Shown in pieces: positions 18,042 through 27,984 of a stretch of DNA of 64,000 bases. Under the pieces are notes generated by a model. That model saw only the letters and a program-made list of their open reading frames with translations, had not been told where the DNA came from and ran no database searches. The stretch is taken from NCBI RefSeq assembly GCF_014651595.1, contig NZ_BMXE01000002.1, positions 310,001 through 374,000 on the forward strand, written 5' to 3'. Position 1 is the first letter of the stretch, and every line of letters starts with the position of its first letter. Made by a program: the position numbers and the translations under genes. Source of the stretch: Pseudovibrio japonicus. Its GTDB lineage: Bacteria; Pseudomonadota; Alphaproteobacteria; Rhizobiales; Stappiaceae.

Positions 18042-18364
18042 ATCTTTATCCTAACGTTCGCCTCAGTGCCTGATGGTCGTCACCAAGCTTGAGGCTGTCA
18101 TTTGCCGGCAATGCGCGCACAAACTCCTTGAGCAACAAGGGCGCGATGCCTTTTCAGGTCGAACAATTGCAGGCAAGACAGCGGGAAACTCATCGTTTGC
18201 TAAGCTTCCGGCAATCCTGCCAGGTCTTCATTCGACTATTTCATTCCGGAAGAGGCCTCCCCTTTTCCAGAATACCCTCCAACATTTTCCAGGAACACCA
18301 TGGAAACACGAGGAGGTAGGGAAAACGCGGCAAGCTGTCGCTGCCGCGCTTCGAATTCTTCGTC
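18042..18364. other. rpsO-pnp spacer
   Basis: 323 bp with no gene. A terminator-like hairpin lies just past rpsO (18321-18348). The rest is the pnp leader, which in many bacteria folds as a target for RNase III and PNPase autoregulation. I did not identify a long clean stem here. Confidence 0.55.
18321..18348 (-). terminator. Terminator-like hairpin after rpsO
   Basis: On the minus strand CGCGGCA and TGCCGCG pair, with extra inner GC pairs, followed by TTTTC. It starts 16 nt past the rpsO stop and probably gives partial termination before pnp. Confidence 0.75.
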
Positions 18365-18634
18365 TTAGCGACGAATGCCCAGACGCTCAATCAAGGACTG
18401 GTAACGGGAAACGTCTTTGCCCTTAACGTAGTCAAGAAGCTTACGACGCTGAGAAACCATTTTCAGAAGACCACGACGTGAGTGGTTGTCTTTCTTGTGG
18501 CCCTTGAAGTGCTCAGTCAGAACTGTGATACGGTGTGTCAGGATCGCAACCTGTACTTCCGGAGATCCAGTATCGCCTTCTTTAACAGCGAATTCTTTGA
18601 TCAGTTCTGCTTTTTTTTCTGGCGTAATCGACAT
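18365..18634 (-). CDS. rpsO: 30S ribosomal protein S15
   Basis: 89 aa, the standard S15 length. The sequence [62 protein letters not shown] is the full family pattern, including the residues that contact the 16S rRNA three-way junction. ATG 18634 has AAGGAAAAATCG upstream; the longer open frame to 18694 does not fit. It stands between truB and pnp. Confidence 0.98.
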   Translation of the reverse strand: MSITPEKKAELIKEFAVKEGDTGSPEVQVAILTHRITVLTEHFKGHKKDNHSRRGLLKMVSQRRKLLDYVKGKDVSRYQSLIERLGIRR

Positions 18635-19071
18635 CGATTTTTCCTTATCTGATAGCAGCCGAGACTGCGTCTTATTGAATGCCTTTACAGGCATGCGCTC
18701 TTTTGCAGAGCTATGTGCTGAACTCGGGCCGTGCCAAGATGTCGTCTAGCAGGGTCAGGTCAACACATTTAAGCCGGGTAAGCAGTTGCTTCCCAGCGGC
18801 GGGACTATGACCGAAATTCTTTCAAAAAACCAGAAGAATCTTGAGATCGGTGCAACCAAAGAGCTTAGTGAAACCGTTCAGCTTTTATGCAAATTACACA
18901 AACAGCTTGCGGGTCTTGTTCCGGCACGTCCTTATTGGATGGCCAGCACACGCATTTCAAGACAAACTCGTCCGATTCAATTTGTGATTTTGATTGCCGG
19001 ATACCGCGCTTGTCCTGTGCGCGGCTCCGCAAACCAACGAGGAACGCTTAGGGCAGCGTTCCTCTAGGAAC
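18635..19071. other. truB-rpsO intergenic region
   Basis: 437 bp without a supported gene. It ends next to truB with a perfect hairpin (19039-19064). The rpsO promoter should be in the part near 18640-18780. Short open frames here lack ribosome binding sites and known domains. Confidence 0.55.
19039..19064 (-). terminator. Hairpin after truB
   Basis: GAGGAACGCT and AGCGTTCCTC are perfect inverse copies around a 6-nt loop, 7 nt past the truB stop. On the minus strand the following sequence is GTTGGTTTG, so the T-run is weak and termination may be partial. Confidence 0.7.
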
Positions 19072-20049
19072 TTAAAGATTGAAAACCCGCTTGGGCTTGA
19101 ACTGCCCCTTTGCGACTTCGCCAAGCGCGATCAACTTGCCGCCGGAAACCACATAGGCTTCTTCCGGGCCAATAGGAGCATCAGCGCCACGAAGAAGGAC
19201 CGGGTTGCCTCGTTTTACCTTTGCAGCTGCGTCAGATGTAATCCTGATTTCGGCAAACTGCTGGAGGGCGACTTCAACGGGGTTGATGTGTCCGATCAGC
19301 TCTGGATTTTCGAGCGGGTTGAGGACCGGAGGCTCTTCGCCCTCCTCAACTTCGACAGCCATTGCTTCTTTGGCGGCGCGCAGCTCATCCAGTGTGACCA
19401 TCTGCTCTTCGCCGAATGGCCCAACAAGCAAACGGCGCAGGTCGGTGACGTAGCCGCATGTGCCGAGGCGTTCGCCAAGGTCCCGTGCCAGAGAGCGGAC
19501 GTAGGTGCCCTTCCCACACTCAGCTTCGAAAACTGCGCGGTTCTCATCCAAACATTCAACGAGGTCGAGGCGGTGCACTACGATTGTGCGAGCTTCCAGC
19601 TTGACGTCTTCGCCGTCGCGGGCGAGGTCGTATGCGCGGTTTCCATCAACCTTGATTGCCGAGAAAATCGGTGGGACCTGCTCAATCGCGCCGCGGAATT
19701 CCGGCAGGACTGCGAGGATTTCCTCTTGTAACGGACGCACGTCAGACGTTTTGATCGCCTCACCTTCTGCGTCGTCAGAGGTGGTTTGGGTGCCCCAGGT
19801 CACTTCAAAGCGATAAACCTTGCGGCCATCCATGATGTAGGGAACGGTCTTGGTTGCTTCTCCGAAGGCAATCGGCAGGCAGCCTGTTGCCAGTGGGTCA
19901 AGCGTACCTGCGTGACCAACCTTCTCGGGGTGGAAGATTCTCTTCAACTGCCCCAATGCATCATTAGAGGTCAGGTTCAAAGGTTTATCCAGAACAAGCC
20001 AACCGTTTACAGGGAAACGGGGTCTACGTCGCTGCTGTCTGCGCGCCAT
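19072..20049 (-). CDS. truB: tRNA pseudouridine-55 synthase
   Basis: 325-aa enzyme making pseudouridine 55 in the tRNA T-loop. VNGWLVLDKPLNLTSNDALG opens the catalytic domain, and the catalytic Asp is in KVGHAGTLDPLATGCLPIAFGEATK (about residues 40-65). RFEVTWGTQTTSDDAEGE and CGKGTYVRSLARDLGE follow. A C-terminal PUA-like region ends with KGQFKPKRVFNL. It lies 98 bp downstream of rbfA, as in most bacteria. Confidence 0.96.
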   Translation of the reverse strand: MARRQQRRRPRFPVNGWLVLDKPLNLTSNDALGQLKRIFHPEKVGHAGTLDPLATGCLPIAFGEATKTVPYIMDGRKVYRFEVTWGTQTTSDDAEGEAIKTSDVRPLQEEILAVLPEFRGAIEQVPPIFSAIKVDGNRAYDLARDGEDVKLEARTIVVHRLDLVECLDENRAVFEAECGKGTYVRSLARDLGERLGTCGYVTDLRRLLVGPFGEEQMVTLDELRAAKEAMAVEVEEGEEPPVLNPLENPELIGHINPVEVALQQFAEIRITSDAAAKVKRGNPVLLRGADAPIGPEEAYVVSGGKLIALGEVAKGQFKPKRVFNL

Positions 20050-20147
20050 ACTTCTCAGCTCTTAAATCTTTGCCGGTGCTTTGCTTCAGGTGGCTTTTGC
20101 CCAAAAACCCGATGGGTGCCTTTCGGAAGCATACGCCCTATTATAGC

Positions 20148-20585
20148 CTAGCCGCGATCATCATCCTGATCATCATGGTCATCAATACCGCCGTCAGCGA
20201 AATCCTTGCGGATGCTCGGTTCGTGCAGCAGGCGGGTGATGAGATCATCGTCATCGAAGCGGGTATCTGCAACAAAACGGAGGTCGCAGGTGTACTTCAT
20301 GGTGACACGACGTGCGACCTGACCACGCAAATACTTTGCGTTGCGCTTGAGAGCGGCCAGAACCACCTCAACATCGCGGCCACCCATTGGCATAACGAGG
20401 ACATCAGCCCATCTCAGGTCTGGCGACATGCGGACTTCAGGAACGGTAATGATCACGCCATCCAGATCCGGATCGGAGACGCGGCCACGTGTCAGGAGGT
20501 CTGAGAGTTCCTTACGGACCAGCTCGCCTACACGCAACTGACGCTGTGATGGCTGACCTGCAAATTCATCGCGTGCTTTTGCCAT
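20148..20585 (-). CDS. rbfA: Ribosome-binding factor A
   Basis: 145-aa KH-fold factor for late 30S maturation. SQRQLRVGELVRKELSDLLTRG is the conserved N-terminal helix. The core continues ITVPEVRMSPDLRWADVLVMPMGG and the C-terminal part shows LRFVADTRFDDDDLITRLLHEP. The tail is unusually rich in Asp (GIDDHDDQDDD). It is placed between infB and truB. Confidence 0.95.
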   Translation of the reverse strand: MAKARDEFAGQPSQRQLRVGELVRKELSDLLTRGRVSDPDLDGVIITVPEVRMSPDLRWADVLVMPMGGRDVEVVLAALKRNAKYLRGQVARRVTMKYTCDLRFVADTRFDDDDLITRLLHEPSIRKDFADGGIDDHDDQDDDRG

Positions 20586-20621
20586 TGTTTTCTCTCAATT
20601 TCTTTGAGTTTGTAACAGCAG

Positions 20622-20651
20622 AGCGCCGACGGAGATTTCTCCGCCGGCGCT
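20622..20651. repeat. Long hairpin between infB and rbfA
   Basis: AGCGCCGACGGAGA and TCTCCGCCGGCGCT form a 14-bp stem with one mismatch and a 2-nt loop. It lies 34 nt past the infB stop and 37 nt before rbfA, with no T-run, so a processing or stability site is more likely than a terminator. Confidence 0.75.
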
Positions 20652-20685
20652 GCTGATTGTTCTGATTGGTTGAACTCAGCTCTTA

Positions 20686-23600
20686 TCAGAGAGAGCGCGC
20701 AATCTCTTCAACCTGGAAGCACTCGATCACATCGCCGACGCGCATATCCTTGTAGTTGGTGAAGTTCATGCCGCATTCAACGCCAGATTCTACTTCTTTC
20801 ACTTCGTCCTTGAAGCGCTTCAATGTGCCCAGCTCACCTTCGTGGATGACAACGTCATCACGCAGCAAGCGAACCTGTGCACCACGCTTAACGACACCTT
20901 CGGTAACCAGACAACCTGCAACACGACCAATTTTGGTGATGTTGAAGATCTCTTTGATATCTGCGTAACCGAGGAACGTTTCGCGACGTTCTGGAGCAAG
21001 CATGCCAGACATGGTGGACTTCACATCGTCGATGAGATCGTAGATCACGCTGTAGTAGCGGATTTCTACGCCTTCGCGACGTGCAGCTTCCTGAGCCTGT
21101 TTGTTTGCGCGAACGTTGAACGCCATGATCGGAGCCTTGGAGGCAATCGCCAGCGTGATATCGCTCTCGGTAATACCACCCACAGATGCTGCTACAACAC
21201 GTGCACCGACTTCGTCGTTGCCCAGTTCTTCCAGAGCACCCTGGATTGCTTCGGCAGAACCCTGCACATCGGACTTGATGATGAGCGGGAATTCCTTTTT
21301 GCCTTCTTCCTGCAAGCCCTTCATCATCGCTTCCAGAGAACCGCGGGACCCAGCAATACGTGCTGCAATCTGATCGCGTTTCTGGCGCTGACGATATTCG
21401 GAGATCTCGCGGGCACGGCCTTCGTTCTCTACGACTGCAACCATGTCCCCAGCAGATGGCGTGGACTGGAAGCCAAGAACTTCAACCGGCTTGGAAGGAC
21501 CAGCTTCCTTAACCTGTTTGCCATTCTCGTCGAGCATCGCACGAACACGACCCCACTCAGAGCCAGCAATCACGATGTCACCAACGTTCAGCGTACCCTT
21601 CTGAACCAGAACAGTCGCTACCGGACCACGGCCCTTGTCGAGCTTGGCTTCGATCACGGTACCTTCCGCCATGCGGTTCGGGTTGGCTTTCAGTTCAAGA
21701 ACTTCAGCCTGCAACAGGATCATTTCGATCAGCTTGTCAAGGTTGGTGCCTGCTTTTGCAGAAACTTCCACGTCGATGACGTCACCACCCATGGATTCTA
21801 CAACGAGGTCTTCGCGAAGAAGGTCGTTGCGAACGCGGGACGGATCAGCGCCAGGCTTGTCCATTTTGTTGATCGCGATGATCAGCGGAACGCCAGCAGC
21901 TTTTGCATGAACAATAGCTTCTTTGGTCTGTGGCATCACACCATCATCGGCAGCAACCACGAGGATCACAACGTCAGTGGACTTGGCACCACGTGCACGC
22001 ATCTGAGTAAATGCGGCGTGACCAGGCGTATCGATGAAGGTAACCTTCTGGCCGTTCTGCTCAACCTGGTATGCACCGATGTGCTGTGTAATGCCGCCAG
22101 CTTCACCAGAAGCAACGTTTGCCTTACGCAGCGCATCAAGAAGTGATGTCTTACCGTGGTCAACGTGACCCATGATGGTCACTACAGGAGGACGGGATAC
22201 CAGTGCGGTGTCATCGTCTTCGATGGTGAAGAGACCTTCCTCAACATCCGCTTCAGAAACACGCTTAACAGTGTGGCCCATCTCCACTGCGATCAATTCC
22301 GCAGTATCAGCGTCGATGATGTCGTTGATCTTCATCATCTGGCCCTGCTTCATGAGCAGTTTGATCACATCAACAGCACGCTCAGACATACGCTGTGCGA
22401 GCTCCTGAATGGTGATCGCCTCAGGAAGTGTTACCTCACGAGCAACCTTCTCGCGAACAACCTTCTGACCCTGACGTTTTTCTTTTTCACGACGACGGCG
22501 CATGGATGCCAGTGAACGGCTGCGGCCTTCATCACCACCGGTTGCGCGGGTAATTGTCAGTTTTGACTTACGACGGTCGTCACCAACAGCGCGGGTTGGT
22601 CTGTTCGGCGCGTCAGGCTTTCTGTCACGTGTAACCGGCTTAAGAGCCATCTTCTTGGATGGGGTCTTAGCAGTTTCCATGCTTTCAACCGGAGCGGCTG
22701 GAGCACCAGAGCGAGCGCCCGGACGCGGACCATCCAAACGAGGAGGCTTACCATCACGCATTGGCGGACGGCCACGGTCGCCACCTGGGCGAGGACCACG
22801 ATCACCACCTGGGCGTGGACCACGCTCGCCACCTGGACGAGGACCACGGTCACCACCTGGACGAGGACCACGGTCACCACCTGGACGAGGACCACGGTCA
22901 CCACCTGGGCGTGCGCCACGCTCGCCTGCCGGACGAGGGCCACGGTCGCCTGCGGAGCGAGGGCCTCGGTCGCCGGAACGCTGTGGACGATCGCCGTTGC
23001 GAGCCGGACGTTCCTCACGCTGTGCAGGTTTTGGAGCAGCAGCAGCTTTTGCCTTTGCTTCAGCTTCAGCCTTGGCTTTCGCTTCTGCTTCAGCTTTTGC
23101 ACGTACTGCAGCTTCTTCAGCTTCACGCTTGGCGCGAGCTTCGTCTTCAATGCGTTTCTTTTCAGCTTCAATCGCGCGCTGTTGTGCCAGTTCTTCCTGA
23201 CGCTTTGCTTCTTCAACGCGACGCTTGGCGTCCTCTACTTCGCGGATCTTGGCCATTTTAAGCGCTGCGAGACGTGCGTCTGCTTCGCCCTTGGTCAAGG
23301 TCTTGAGGACCGCACCACTGCCCTGACCGCCACCGCCGCCACGGCGCTGGTTGTTGCGGTTTCCACCGCGACCACCACCTTGTTCACCGCGTCTTTGGCC
23401 ATCGCCGCCACGACGAGGCTGCTGCTGACCACGGTTTTGGGCTGGACGCTTTTCAGTGCCAGTTGAGGAGGCCGCAGGAGAAGCCGAAGGCGCAGATGTA
23501 GGTGCAGCGGAGCCTTCCTGGCCCGGCACAACTACACGGCGCTTCTTCTTTTCCACGACGACTGCCTTGGAGCGGCCGTGGGAGAAGCTCTGCTTAACAG

Positions 23601-23691
23601 TGCCCTTCTCAACACTGCCTCCGCGTTTGAGGCCCAGCGTTTTCTTTTCCCCGCCGGCGGGATTGTCGTGGTTGTTTTTGGTATCGCTCAT
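20686..23691 (-). CDS. infB: Translation initiation factor IF-2
   Basis: 1001-aa GTPase that places initiator tRNA on the 30S subunit. The long N-terminal region holds a [12 protein letters not shown] element, a Gly/Arg-rich stretch, an Ala/Glu/Lys coiled coil (about residues 140-225) and an eight-residue repeat array (about 234-312). The conserved core follows: an IF2_N element ([26 protein letters not shown]), the G domain with GHVDHGKT (about residues 503-510), DTPGH and NKMDKP, then domains II-IV. ATG 23691 ([10 protein letters not shown]) was chosen over the longer open frame to 23769. It starts 7 bp after the ylxR stop. Confidence 0.97.
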   Translation of the reverse strand: MSDTKNNHDNPAGGEKKTLGLKRGGSVEKGTVKQSFSHGRSKAVVVEKKKRRVVVPGQEGSAAPTSAPSASPAASSTGTEKRPAQNRGQQQPRRGGDGQRRGEQGGGRGGNRNNQRRGGGGGQGSGAVLKTLTKGEADARLAALKMAKIREVEDAKRRVEEAKRQEELAQQRAIEAEKKRIEDEARAKREAEEAAVRAKAEAEAKAKAEAEAKAKAAAAPKPAQREERPARNGDRPQRSGDRGPRSAGDRGPRPAGERGARPGGDRGPRPGGDRGPRPGGDRGPRPGGERGPRPGGDRGPRPGGDRGRPPMRDGKPPRLDGPRPGARSGAPAAPVESMETAKTPSKKMALKPVTRDRKPDAPNRPTRAVGDDRRKSKLTITRATGGDEGRSRSLASMRRRREKEKRQGQKVVREKVAREVTLPEAITIQELAQRMSERAVDVIKLLMKQGQMMKINDIIDADTAELIAVEMGHTVKRVSEADVEEGLFTIEDDDTALVSRPPVVTIMGHVDHGKTSLLDALRKANVASGEAGGITQHIGAYQVEQNGQKVTFIDTPGHAAFTQMRARGAKSTDVVILVVAADDGVMPQTKEAIVHAKAAGVPLIIAINKMDKPGADPSRVRNDLLREDLVVESMGGDVIDVEVSAKAGTNLDKLIEMILLQAEVLELKANPNRMAEGTVIEAKLDKGRGPVATVLVQKGTLNVGDIVIAGSEWGRVRAMLDENGKQVKEAGPSKPVEVLGFQSTPSAGDMVAVVENEGRAREISEYRQRQKRDQIAARIAGSRGSLEAMMKGLQEEGKKEFPLIIKSDVQGSAEAIQGALEELGNDEVGARVVAASVGGITESDITLAIASKAPIMAFNVRANKQAQEAARREGVEIRYYSVIYDLIDDVKSTMSGMLAPERRETFLGYADIKEIFNITKIGRVAGCLVTEGVVKRGAQVRLLRDDVVIHEGELGTLKRFKDEVKEVESGVECGMNFTNYKDMRVGDVIECFQVEEIARSL
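22760..22990 (-). repeat. 24-bp tandem repeat array inside infB
   Basis: About eight copies of a 24-bp unit encode GDRGPRPG-type octapeptides, with units degenerating at both ends ([15 protein letters not shown]). The central copies, about 22835-22910, are nearly identical in DNA, which points to recent slippage or unequal exchange. They lie in the low-complexity N-terminal region of IF-2, outside the conserved GTPase core. Confidence 0.85.
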
Positions 23692-23698
23692 ATTGCCT

Positions 23699-24364
23699 TC
23701 AGTCCTGCGCCACTGCACCCTTTGTACCGTCGTCGTCGGCCTTAACAGAGACTTCGCGGAATAGCGCAAGGCGTTGCGCGTGCTTCACGAAGTTTCTGCC
23801 CGCCTCGCCGGCCAGCAGTACAGCATGTATAACGTTTTCCCGACCCAGATGCGTACTCATCTGTTCCGAGGTAAACAGGCGGATCACGCTGAGACGATCC
23901 ACCTTGCCAAATCTAGAAGCGGCTACGGCCGCCAACTTACGCACACCATCTTCAGAGGCATCAGTGGCGTGTACCAGAGCAAGAACACTCTCTTTTTTGA
24001 GAGCTGCCTCGACTTTCGAAAATCCAACAATCAGATTGCCGGCTTTTCGGCTAATGGACAGTGCGCCCAAAGCTGCCTGCTCTAGTAGTTTGTCGGTGTG
24101 GTCGGCCAAACCGTCTTCAGCGTTAACCTGCTCCTTAAAGCCTCTCGAGAAAGCACGCTTTTTGATCGCTTCCTGCAAAATAGACTTCTTTGCGGTCACC
24201 CATACCCCACGTCCCGGGAGGGTGCCCTTCACATCAACTACAACAGTTTTGTCAGGAGCCATAACGAATCTGAGAAGATCTGTCACCGGTAGAACTTCGC
24301 GCGTTACTGCGCAGGTGCGTTCCGTCGGCTCATTTTTTCTCGGCACTTCGTTATCCCAATCCAA
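23699..24364 (-). CDS. RNA-binding protein, YlxR-like domain plus L7Ae-like domain
   Basis: About 221 aa. The N-terminal YlxR (DUF448) domain shows [24 protein letters not shown] and [29 protein letters not shown]. The C-terminal half resembles a ribosomal L7Ae-type fold ([26 protein letters not shown]). This fusion is normal in alphaproteobacteria and the nusA-ylxR-infB order is canonical. The first in-frame start is TTG 24364 without a good ribosome binding site; GTG at 24346 with GGGAT upstream is an alternative that removes six residues. Related YlxR proteins bind RNase P RNA or nucleic acids. Confidence 0.88.
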   Translation of the reverse strand: MDWDNEVPRKNEPTERTCAVTREVLPVTDLLRFVMAPDKTVVVDVKGTLPGRGVWVTAKKSILQEAIKKRAFSRGFKEQVNAEDGLADHTDKLLEQAALGALSISRKAGNLIVGFSKVEAALKKESVLALVHATDASEDGVRKLAAVAASRFGKVDRLSVIRLFTSEQMSTHLGRENVIHAVLLAGEAGRNFVKHAQRLALFREVSVKADDDGTKGAVAQD

Positions 24365-24476
24365 CTATTGTTGTTATTTTTCATTCAGTTACGGGGATGC
24401 AGAAACCTGCAGTCACATGCTGCAATTTCAACACACCCCCGTATAATTCTTTTTTCTGCAGTCAAGCGGCTACAGA

Positions 24477-26264
24477 TTATTCAGAGGACTGCTCGCCTTT
24501 AGCGTCTTCGTCAACGCTCTCTTGCGCCAATTCCTCGTCGGCGTCAACCACAGTCTCTTCAATTGTTTCGTCTGCGGAGACTTCTTCTTCGACTTCCAGC
24601 TCTTCATCAGAAGCTTCAAGCTCTTCATCAGAGGAGGCTTCAAGCTCTTCGTCGGAAGAAACTTCAAGCTCTTCATCAGAGGCTTCCAGCTCTTCGTCAG
24701 AAACTTCCACGAGATCTTCCGCTGAGATCCATCCTGCTGCGACGCGTGCTGACATAACGATGCCTTCAGCATCAGCGCGAGACAGATCAAAACTGCTCAG
24801 AGTACCTTCAACGCGAATGGTTTCTTTATCCTTACGCTCGGTCCAGCCAACAAGGTCGTCAGCAGCACAGCCTGCAAGGTCTTCCATGGTTTTGATTTCG
24901 TCTTTACCCAATGCAACGAGCATTGCGGAAGTGAGACCAGGAACCTGAACCAGCTCTTCGGAAACACCAAGCTGACGGCGCTCTTCCGCGAGTTTCGCTT
25001 CCTGCTCTTCCAGGAATTCACGCGCGCGAGCCTGAATTTCGTCGGCGGTTTCTTCGTCGAAGCCTTCGATGGACGAGATTTCGTCAAGGTCAACGTACGC
25101 GACTTCCTCTACAGAAGTAAAGCCTTCTGATGCGAGAAGTTGAGAAACCATCTCATCAACATTCAGTGTATTCTGGAAGAGATCAGAGCGAACCTGGAAT
25201 TCTTTCTGGCGACGCTCGGACTCTTCAGCTTCCGTCATGATGTCGATGCCCCAGCCTGTCAGCTGAGAGGCAAGACGCACGTTCTGACCGCGGCGACCGA
25301 TTGCCAGAGACAGCTGGTCATTCGGAACAACCACTTCAATACGCTCAGACTCTTCGTCAAGAACTACTTTGGCAACTTCAGCAGGCTGAAGCGCGTTCAC
25401 GATGAAGGTTGCGGCGTCGTCATTCCATGGAATGATGTCGATTTTCTCGCCCTGAAGCTCGCCAACAACGGCCTGAACACGGGAACCACGCATACCAACA
25501 CATGCGCCAACCGGATCAATGGAACTGTCGCTGGACAGAACAGCAATTTTTGCACGGGAGCCCGGATCGCGAGCAACAGCCTTGATCTCGATAACACCGT
25601 CGTAGATTTCTGGCACTTCCTGCGCGAACAGTTTGGCCATGAACTGTGGGTGTGTACGGGACAGGAATACCTGCGGTCCGCGCTGTTCGCGGCGCACGTC
25701 AAAGATCAGTGCGCGGATGCGATCACCATTGCGGAAAATTTCGCGTGGGATCAGCTCATCACGACGAACGATTGCTTCGCCCTTACCGGTATCAACAACG
25801 ACGTTGCCGTATTCAACACGCTTCACAACAGCGTTAAGCACTTCGCCGATGCGGTCTTTGAACTCATCGTACTGCTGATCACGCTCTGCTTCGCGCACTT
25901 TCTGAACGATCACCTGCTTGGCAGACTGAGCTGCGATGCGGCCAAAGTCCAACGGCGGCAGTGGATCTGCCATAAAGTCGCCGATGGTTGCATCCGGGTT
26001 GCGCTCCTGCGCATCAACCAGAGCAATCTCAGTGGAGATGTTCTCGACAACCTCAACAACCTGCAGCAAACGCTGAAGGCGAATTTCACCGGTTTTCGGA
26101 TTAATCTCAGCACGAACTTCAGTCTCGGTGCCATAACGGGAGCGAGCGGCTTTTTGGATTGCATCCTCAAGAGCCGCAATCACGATGCTACGGTCGATCG
26201 ACTTTTCGCGGGCAACCGCGTCAGCGATCTGCAGCAGCTCCAAACGGTTTGCGCTGATAGCCAT
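24477..26264 (-). CDS. nusA: Transcription termination/antitermination factor NusA
   Basis: 595 aa. The N-terminal RNA polymerase-binding domain begins MAISANRLELLQIADAVAREKSIDRSIVI. An S1 domain follows (VNAVVKRVEYGNVVVDTGKGEAIVRRDELIPRE, about residues 135-170). Two KH domains (GACVGMRGSRVQAVVGELQGEKIDII, and the region with LAIGRRGQNVRLASQLTGW) are next, then two acidic-repeat HhH elements. The last about 70 residues are a Glu/Asp/Ser tail with tandem repeats. It is preceded by rimP and followed by ylxR, infB and rbfA. Confidence 0.97.
   Translation of the reverse strand: MAISANRLELLQIADAVAREKSIDRSIVIAALEDAIQKAARSRYGTETEVRAEINPKTGEIRLQRLLQVVEVVENISTEIALVDAQERNPDATIGDFMADPLPPLDFGRIAAQSAKQVIVQKVREAERDQQYDEFKDRIGEVLNAVVKRVEYGNVVVDTGKGEAIVRRDELIPREIFRNGDRIRALIFDVRREQRGPQVFLSRTHPQFMAKLFAQEVPEIYDGVIEIKAVARDPGSRAKIAVLSSDSSIDPVGACVGMRGSRVQAVVGELQGEKIDIIPWNDDAATFIVNALQPAEVAKVVLDEESERIEVVVPNDQLSLAIGRRGQNVRLASQLTGWGIDIMTEAEESERRQKEFQVRSDLFQNTLNVDEMVSQLLASEGFTSVEEVAYVDLDEISSIEGFDEETADEIQARAREFLEEQEAKLAEERRQLGVSEELVQVPGLTSAMLVALGKDEIKTMEDLAGCAADDLVGWTERKDKETIRVEGTLSSFDLSRADAEGIVMSARVAAGWISAEDLVEVSDEELEASDEELEVSSDEELEASSDEELEASDEELEVEEEVSADETIEETVVDADEELAQESVDEDAKGEQSSE
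24600..24712 (-). repeat. Tandem repeats coding the acidic tail of NusA
   Basis: Four to five imperfect copies of a 21-30 bp unit encode SDEELEAS / SDEELEVS / SSDEELEAS blocks near the NusA C-terminus. All copies stay in frame. Unit lengths differ by whole codons, which would allow length changes without frameshift. Confidence 0.8.
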
Positions 26265-26382
26265 TCCTCGTCAACTCCTTCCACGCCCTGCTTTCCTTCA
26301 CACCAGCAGGAACATCAAAACAAAAGGGTGGCTCTTAAATTTCGGAACCGCCCATACCCCATTGCGCAACAAGAACAGCTAA

Positions 26383-26973
26383 TCAGTGACTGAGGTAACT
26401 GTCATCGTCCGTAGGCTCACCACGGGCTGCTTTTGCGGCTTTATCGGCTTTCAAAGCCGCGTCAATCAGTTCATCGGTCAAAACCAGTACGGCTGATCCG
26501 ATCTCATCCAGTGGAAGACGACTTGTCTCGTCCTGACCGTCCTGTGCGTCGGACAGTCTGATGACGGCACTTCCCTCTTCCACACCGATGATTTGTCCAC
26601 GGTATCTCTTGCGCCCAGCTTGCGGCACAGACATTTCGATTTTCACAACATGTCCGGCCCAGCGCTCGAAATCGCCTGCGCGTACGAGCGGGCGGTCAAT
26701 ACCTGGAGATGAAATTTCGAGATGATAGGCACCGGAAATCGGGTCGTCGACATCCAACGCCGGGGAAACTGCGTGGCTGATCTCTTCACAATCTTCAACA
26801 GCCATTGTCCCGTCCGGGCGCTCTGCCATGATTTGAAGGGTGCAGCCGTTATTTCCGTTTACACGGATGCGCACCAGCCGATAGCCCAGATCAACAATGA
26901 CCGGCTCGACAATTTCAGCAACGCGGGCTTCTAGGCCCTTTTCCTTTATAATCCGGGGATCGGTTTCGTCCAC
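26383..26973 (-). CDS. rimP: Ribosome maturation factor RimP
   Basis: 196 aa. [24 protein letters not shown] and [52 protein letters not shown] are the full RimP signature. The last about 50 residues form the C-terminal SH3-like domain and an Ala/Lys-rich tail. The GTG start at 26973 has AGG 7-8 nt upstream. It heads the rimP-nusA-ylxR-infB-rbfA-truB series and needs a promoter in 26974-27075. Confidence 0.95.
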   Translation of the reverse strand: MDETDPRIIKEKGLEARVAEIVEPVIVDLGYRLVRIRVNGNNGCTLQIMAERPDGTMAVEDCEEISHAVSPALDVDDPISGAYHLEISSPGIDRPLVRAGDFERWAGHVVKIEMSVPQAGRKRYRGQIIGVEEGSAVIRLSDAQDGQDETSRLPLDEIGSAVLVLTDELIDAALKADKAAKAARGEPTDDDSYLSH

Positions 26974-27075
26974 TTGGTACCTATCGTCTTAATGCAAAGA
27001 CATACTTGGTGTCTTTGGCAGTTATTTTCGGATACCTGATTTTCGACAGTCAGGCATCAATACCGACTTAGCTAA

Positions 27076-27107
27076 TAAAAAAGAGCGGGTCCTTTCGGGG
27101 CCCACTC
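27076..27107 (-). terminator. Rho-independent terminator after trmB
   Basis: On the minus strand GAGTGGGCCC and GGACCCGCTC pair with minor wobble around a GAAA-type loop, then TTTTTTATT. It separates the trmB-metK side from the rimP operon. Confidence 0.87.
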
Positions 27108-27216
27108 CTCAATGCTCTTAACTGAGCCGATAGAGAACTCTTGCTCTGCAATATAGTCATTTGCCCACTGTATGCAACAGAAAATCAAGATATGGGCAGA
27201 CAAAAGAGAGCCCTCG

Positions 27217-27927
27217 TCAGCTTTTCATATCTGCGGCGCGCAAAAATGTCAGGTAACGACCAACTCTACCTTCGCGGTGGGCCTTGCGTTCATACCTCGT
27301 GCCCGGCCAATTATGCCATGGGGTACGCCAATCAGTGGCGCTCTCGTCAGCCCACTCAAAGGCGGGATGTTTACGGCAATGGGATAGGGTCCAATCCACG
27401 TAGGTGTCGATATCACTGGCGAACCGGTATTCGCATCCGGGCTTCAAAGCTCGGGCGATGCGCGTCAGGTTGATCTGGTTCACAAAACGGCGCTTCCAGT
27501 GCTTCTTCTTTGGCCATGGATCAGGATAGAGCTGATAGGCCATGTCCAATGATGCAGCCGGGAGCCAATCGAGCAACTTGCCTGCATCATCGTCGTAGAG
27601 GCGTATATTCTTCAGGCCATGCTCTTCAATGCTGGTGACAGCCTTGATGATACCGGAACTGAACGGTTCGCAGCCGATAAATCCGATCTCCGGATTTTCT
27701 CTCGCCCGATGAATTAGGTGCTCGCTACCCCCGAATCCGATCTCCAGACAAACAGTTTTGACTGGGACGGGGAACAATTCCGCCAGATTTTCCGGAGGGG
27801 ACTGCGTTAGGTCCAATGCCACGGTTGGCAGGACCTCCTTAAGCAAATGTGTTTGTCGCGGACTTGCTGGCTTTCCGACGCGGCGGCCGAAAAAGGAGCC
27901 TTTGTAGTAATCTACCATAGTTCTCAT
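27217..27927 (-). CDS. trmB: tRNA (guanine-N7)-methyltransferase
   Basis: 236-aa SAM-dependent enzyme making m7G46 in tRNA. FFGRRVGKPASPRQ is the usual start. The SAM motif is VCLEIGFGGSEHLIHRA (about residues 57-73), and YQLYPDPWPKKKHWKRRFVN is the characteristic substrate-binding signature. ATG 27927 is the first start; a second ATG at 27918 is closer to a GAGA site and is possible. The metK stop lies 57 bp upstream, with a hairpin between. Confidence 0.95.
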   Translation of the reverse strand: MRTMVDYYKGSFFGRRVGKPASPRQTHLLKEVLPTVALDLTQSPPENLAELFPVPVKTVCLEIGFGGSEHLIHRARENPEIGFIGCEPFSSGIIKAVTSIEEHGLKNIRLYDDDAGKLLDWLPAASLDMAYQLYPDPWPKKKHWKRRFVNQINLTRIARALKPGCEYRFASDIDTYVDWTLSHCRKHPAFEWADESATDWRTPWHNWPGTRYERKAHREGRVGRYLTFLRAADMKS

Positions 27928-27935
27928 AAATACAA

Positions 27936-27961
27936 ACTGGCCGGAGATTGCCCCGGCCAGT
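27936..27961 (-). terminator. Hairpin between metK and trmB
   Basis: ACTGGCCGG and CCGGCCAGT pair perfectly over 9 bp around an 8-nt loop. The minus-strand continuation TTGTATTT gives a modest T-run, so partial termination or processing after metK is likely. Confidence 0.75.
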
Positions 27962-27984
27962 TGTTTATTCTCTAGCGTTAGAGG

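Noticed and set aside
20842-22146. A 434-codon open frame antisense to infB
   Set aside because: Antisense shadow of the conserved IF-2 core; no binding site and no recognisable protein.
22760-22990. CRISPR-like regular repeats
   Set aside because: The 24-bp units are contiguous, without spacers, and stay in frame inside infB, so they are coding tandem repeats.
25140-26393. A 417-codon open frame antisense to nusA
   Set aside because: Antisense shadow of a conserved essential gene, with unusual amino acid content.
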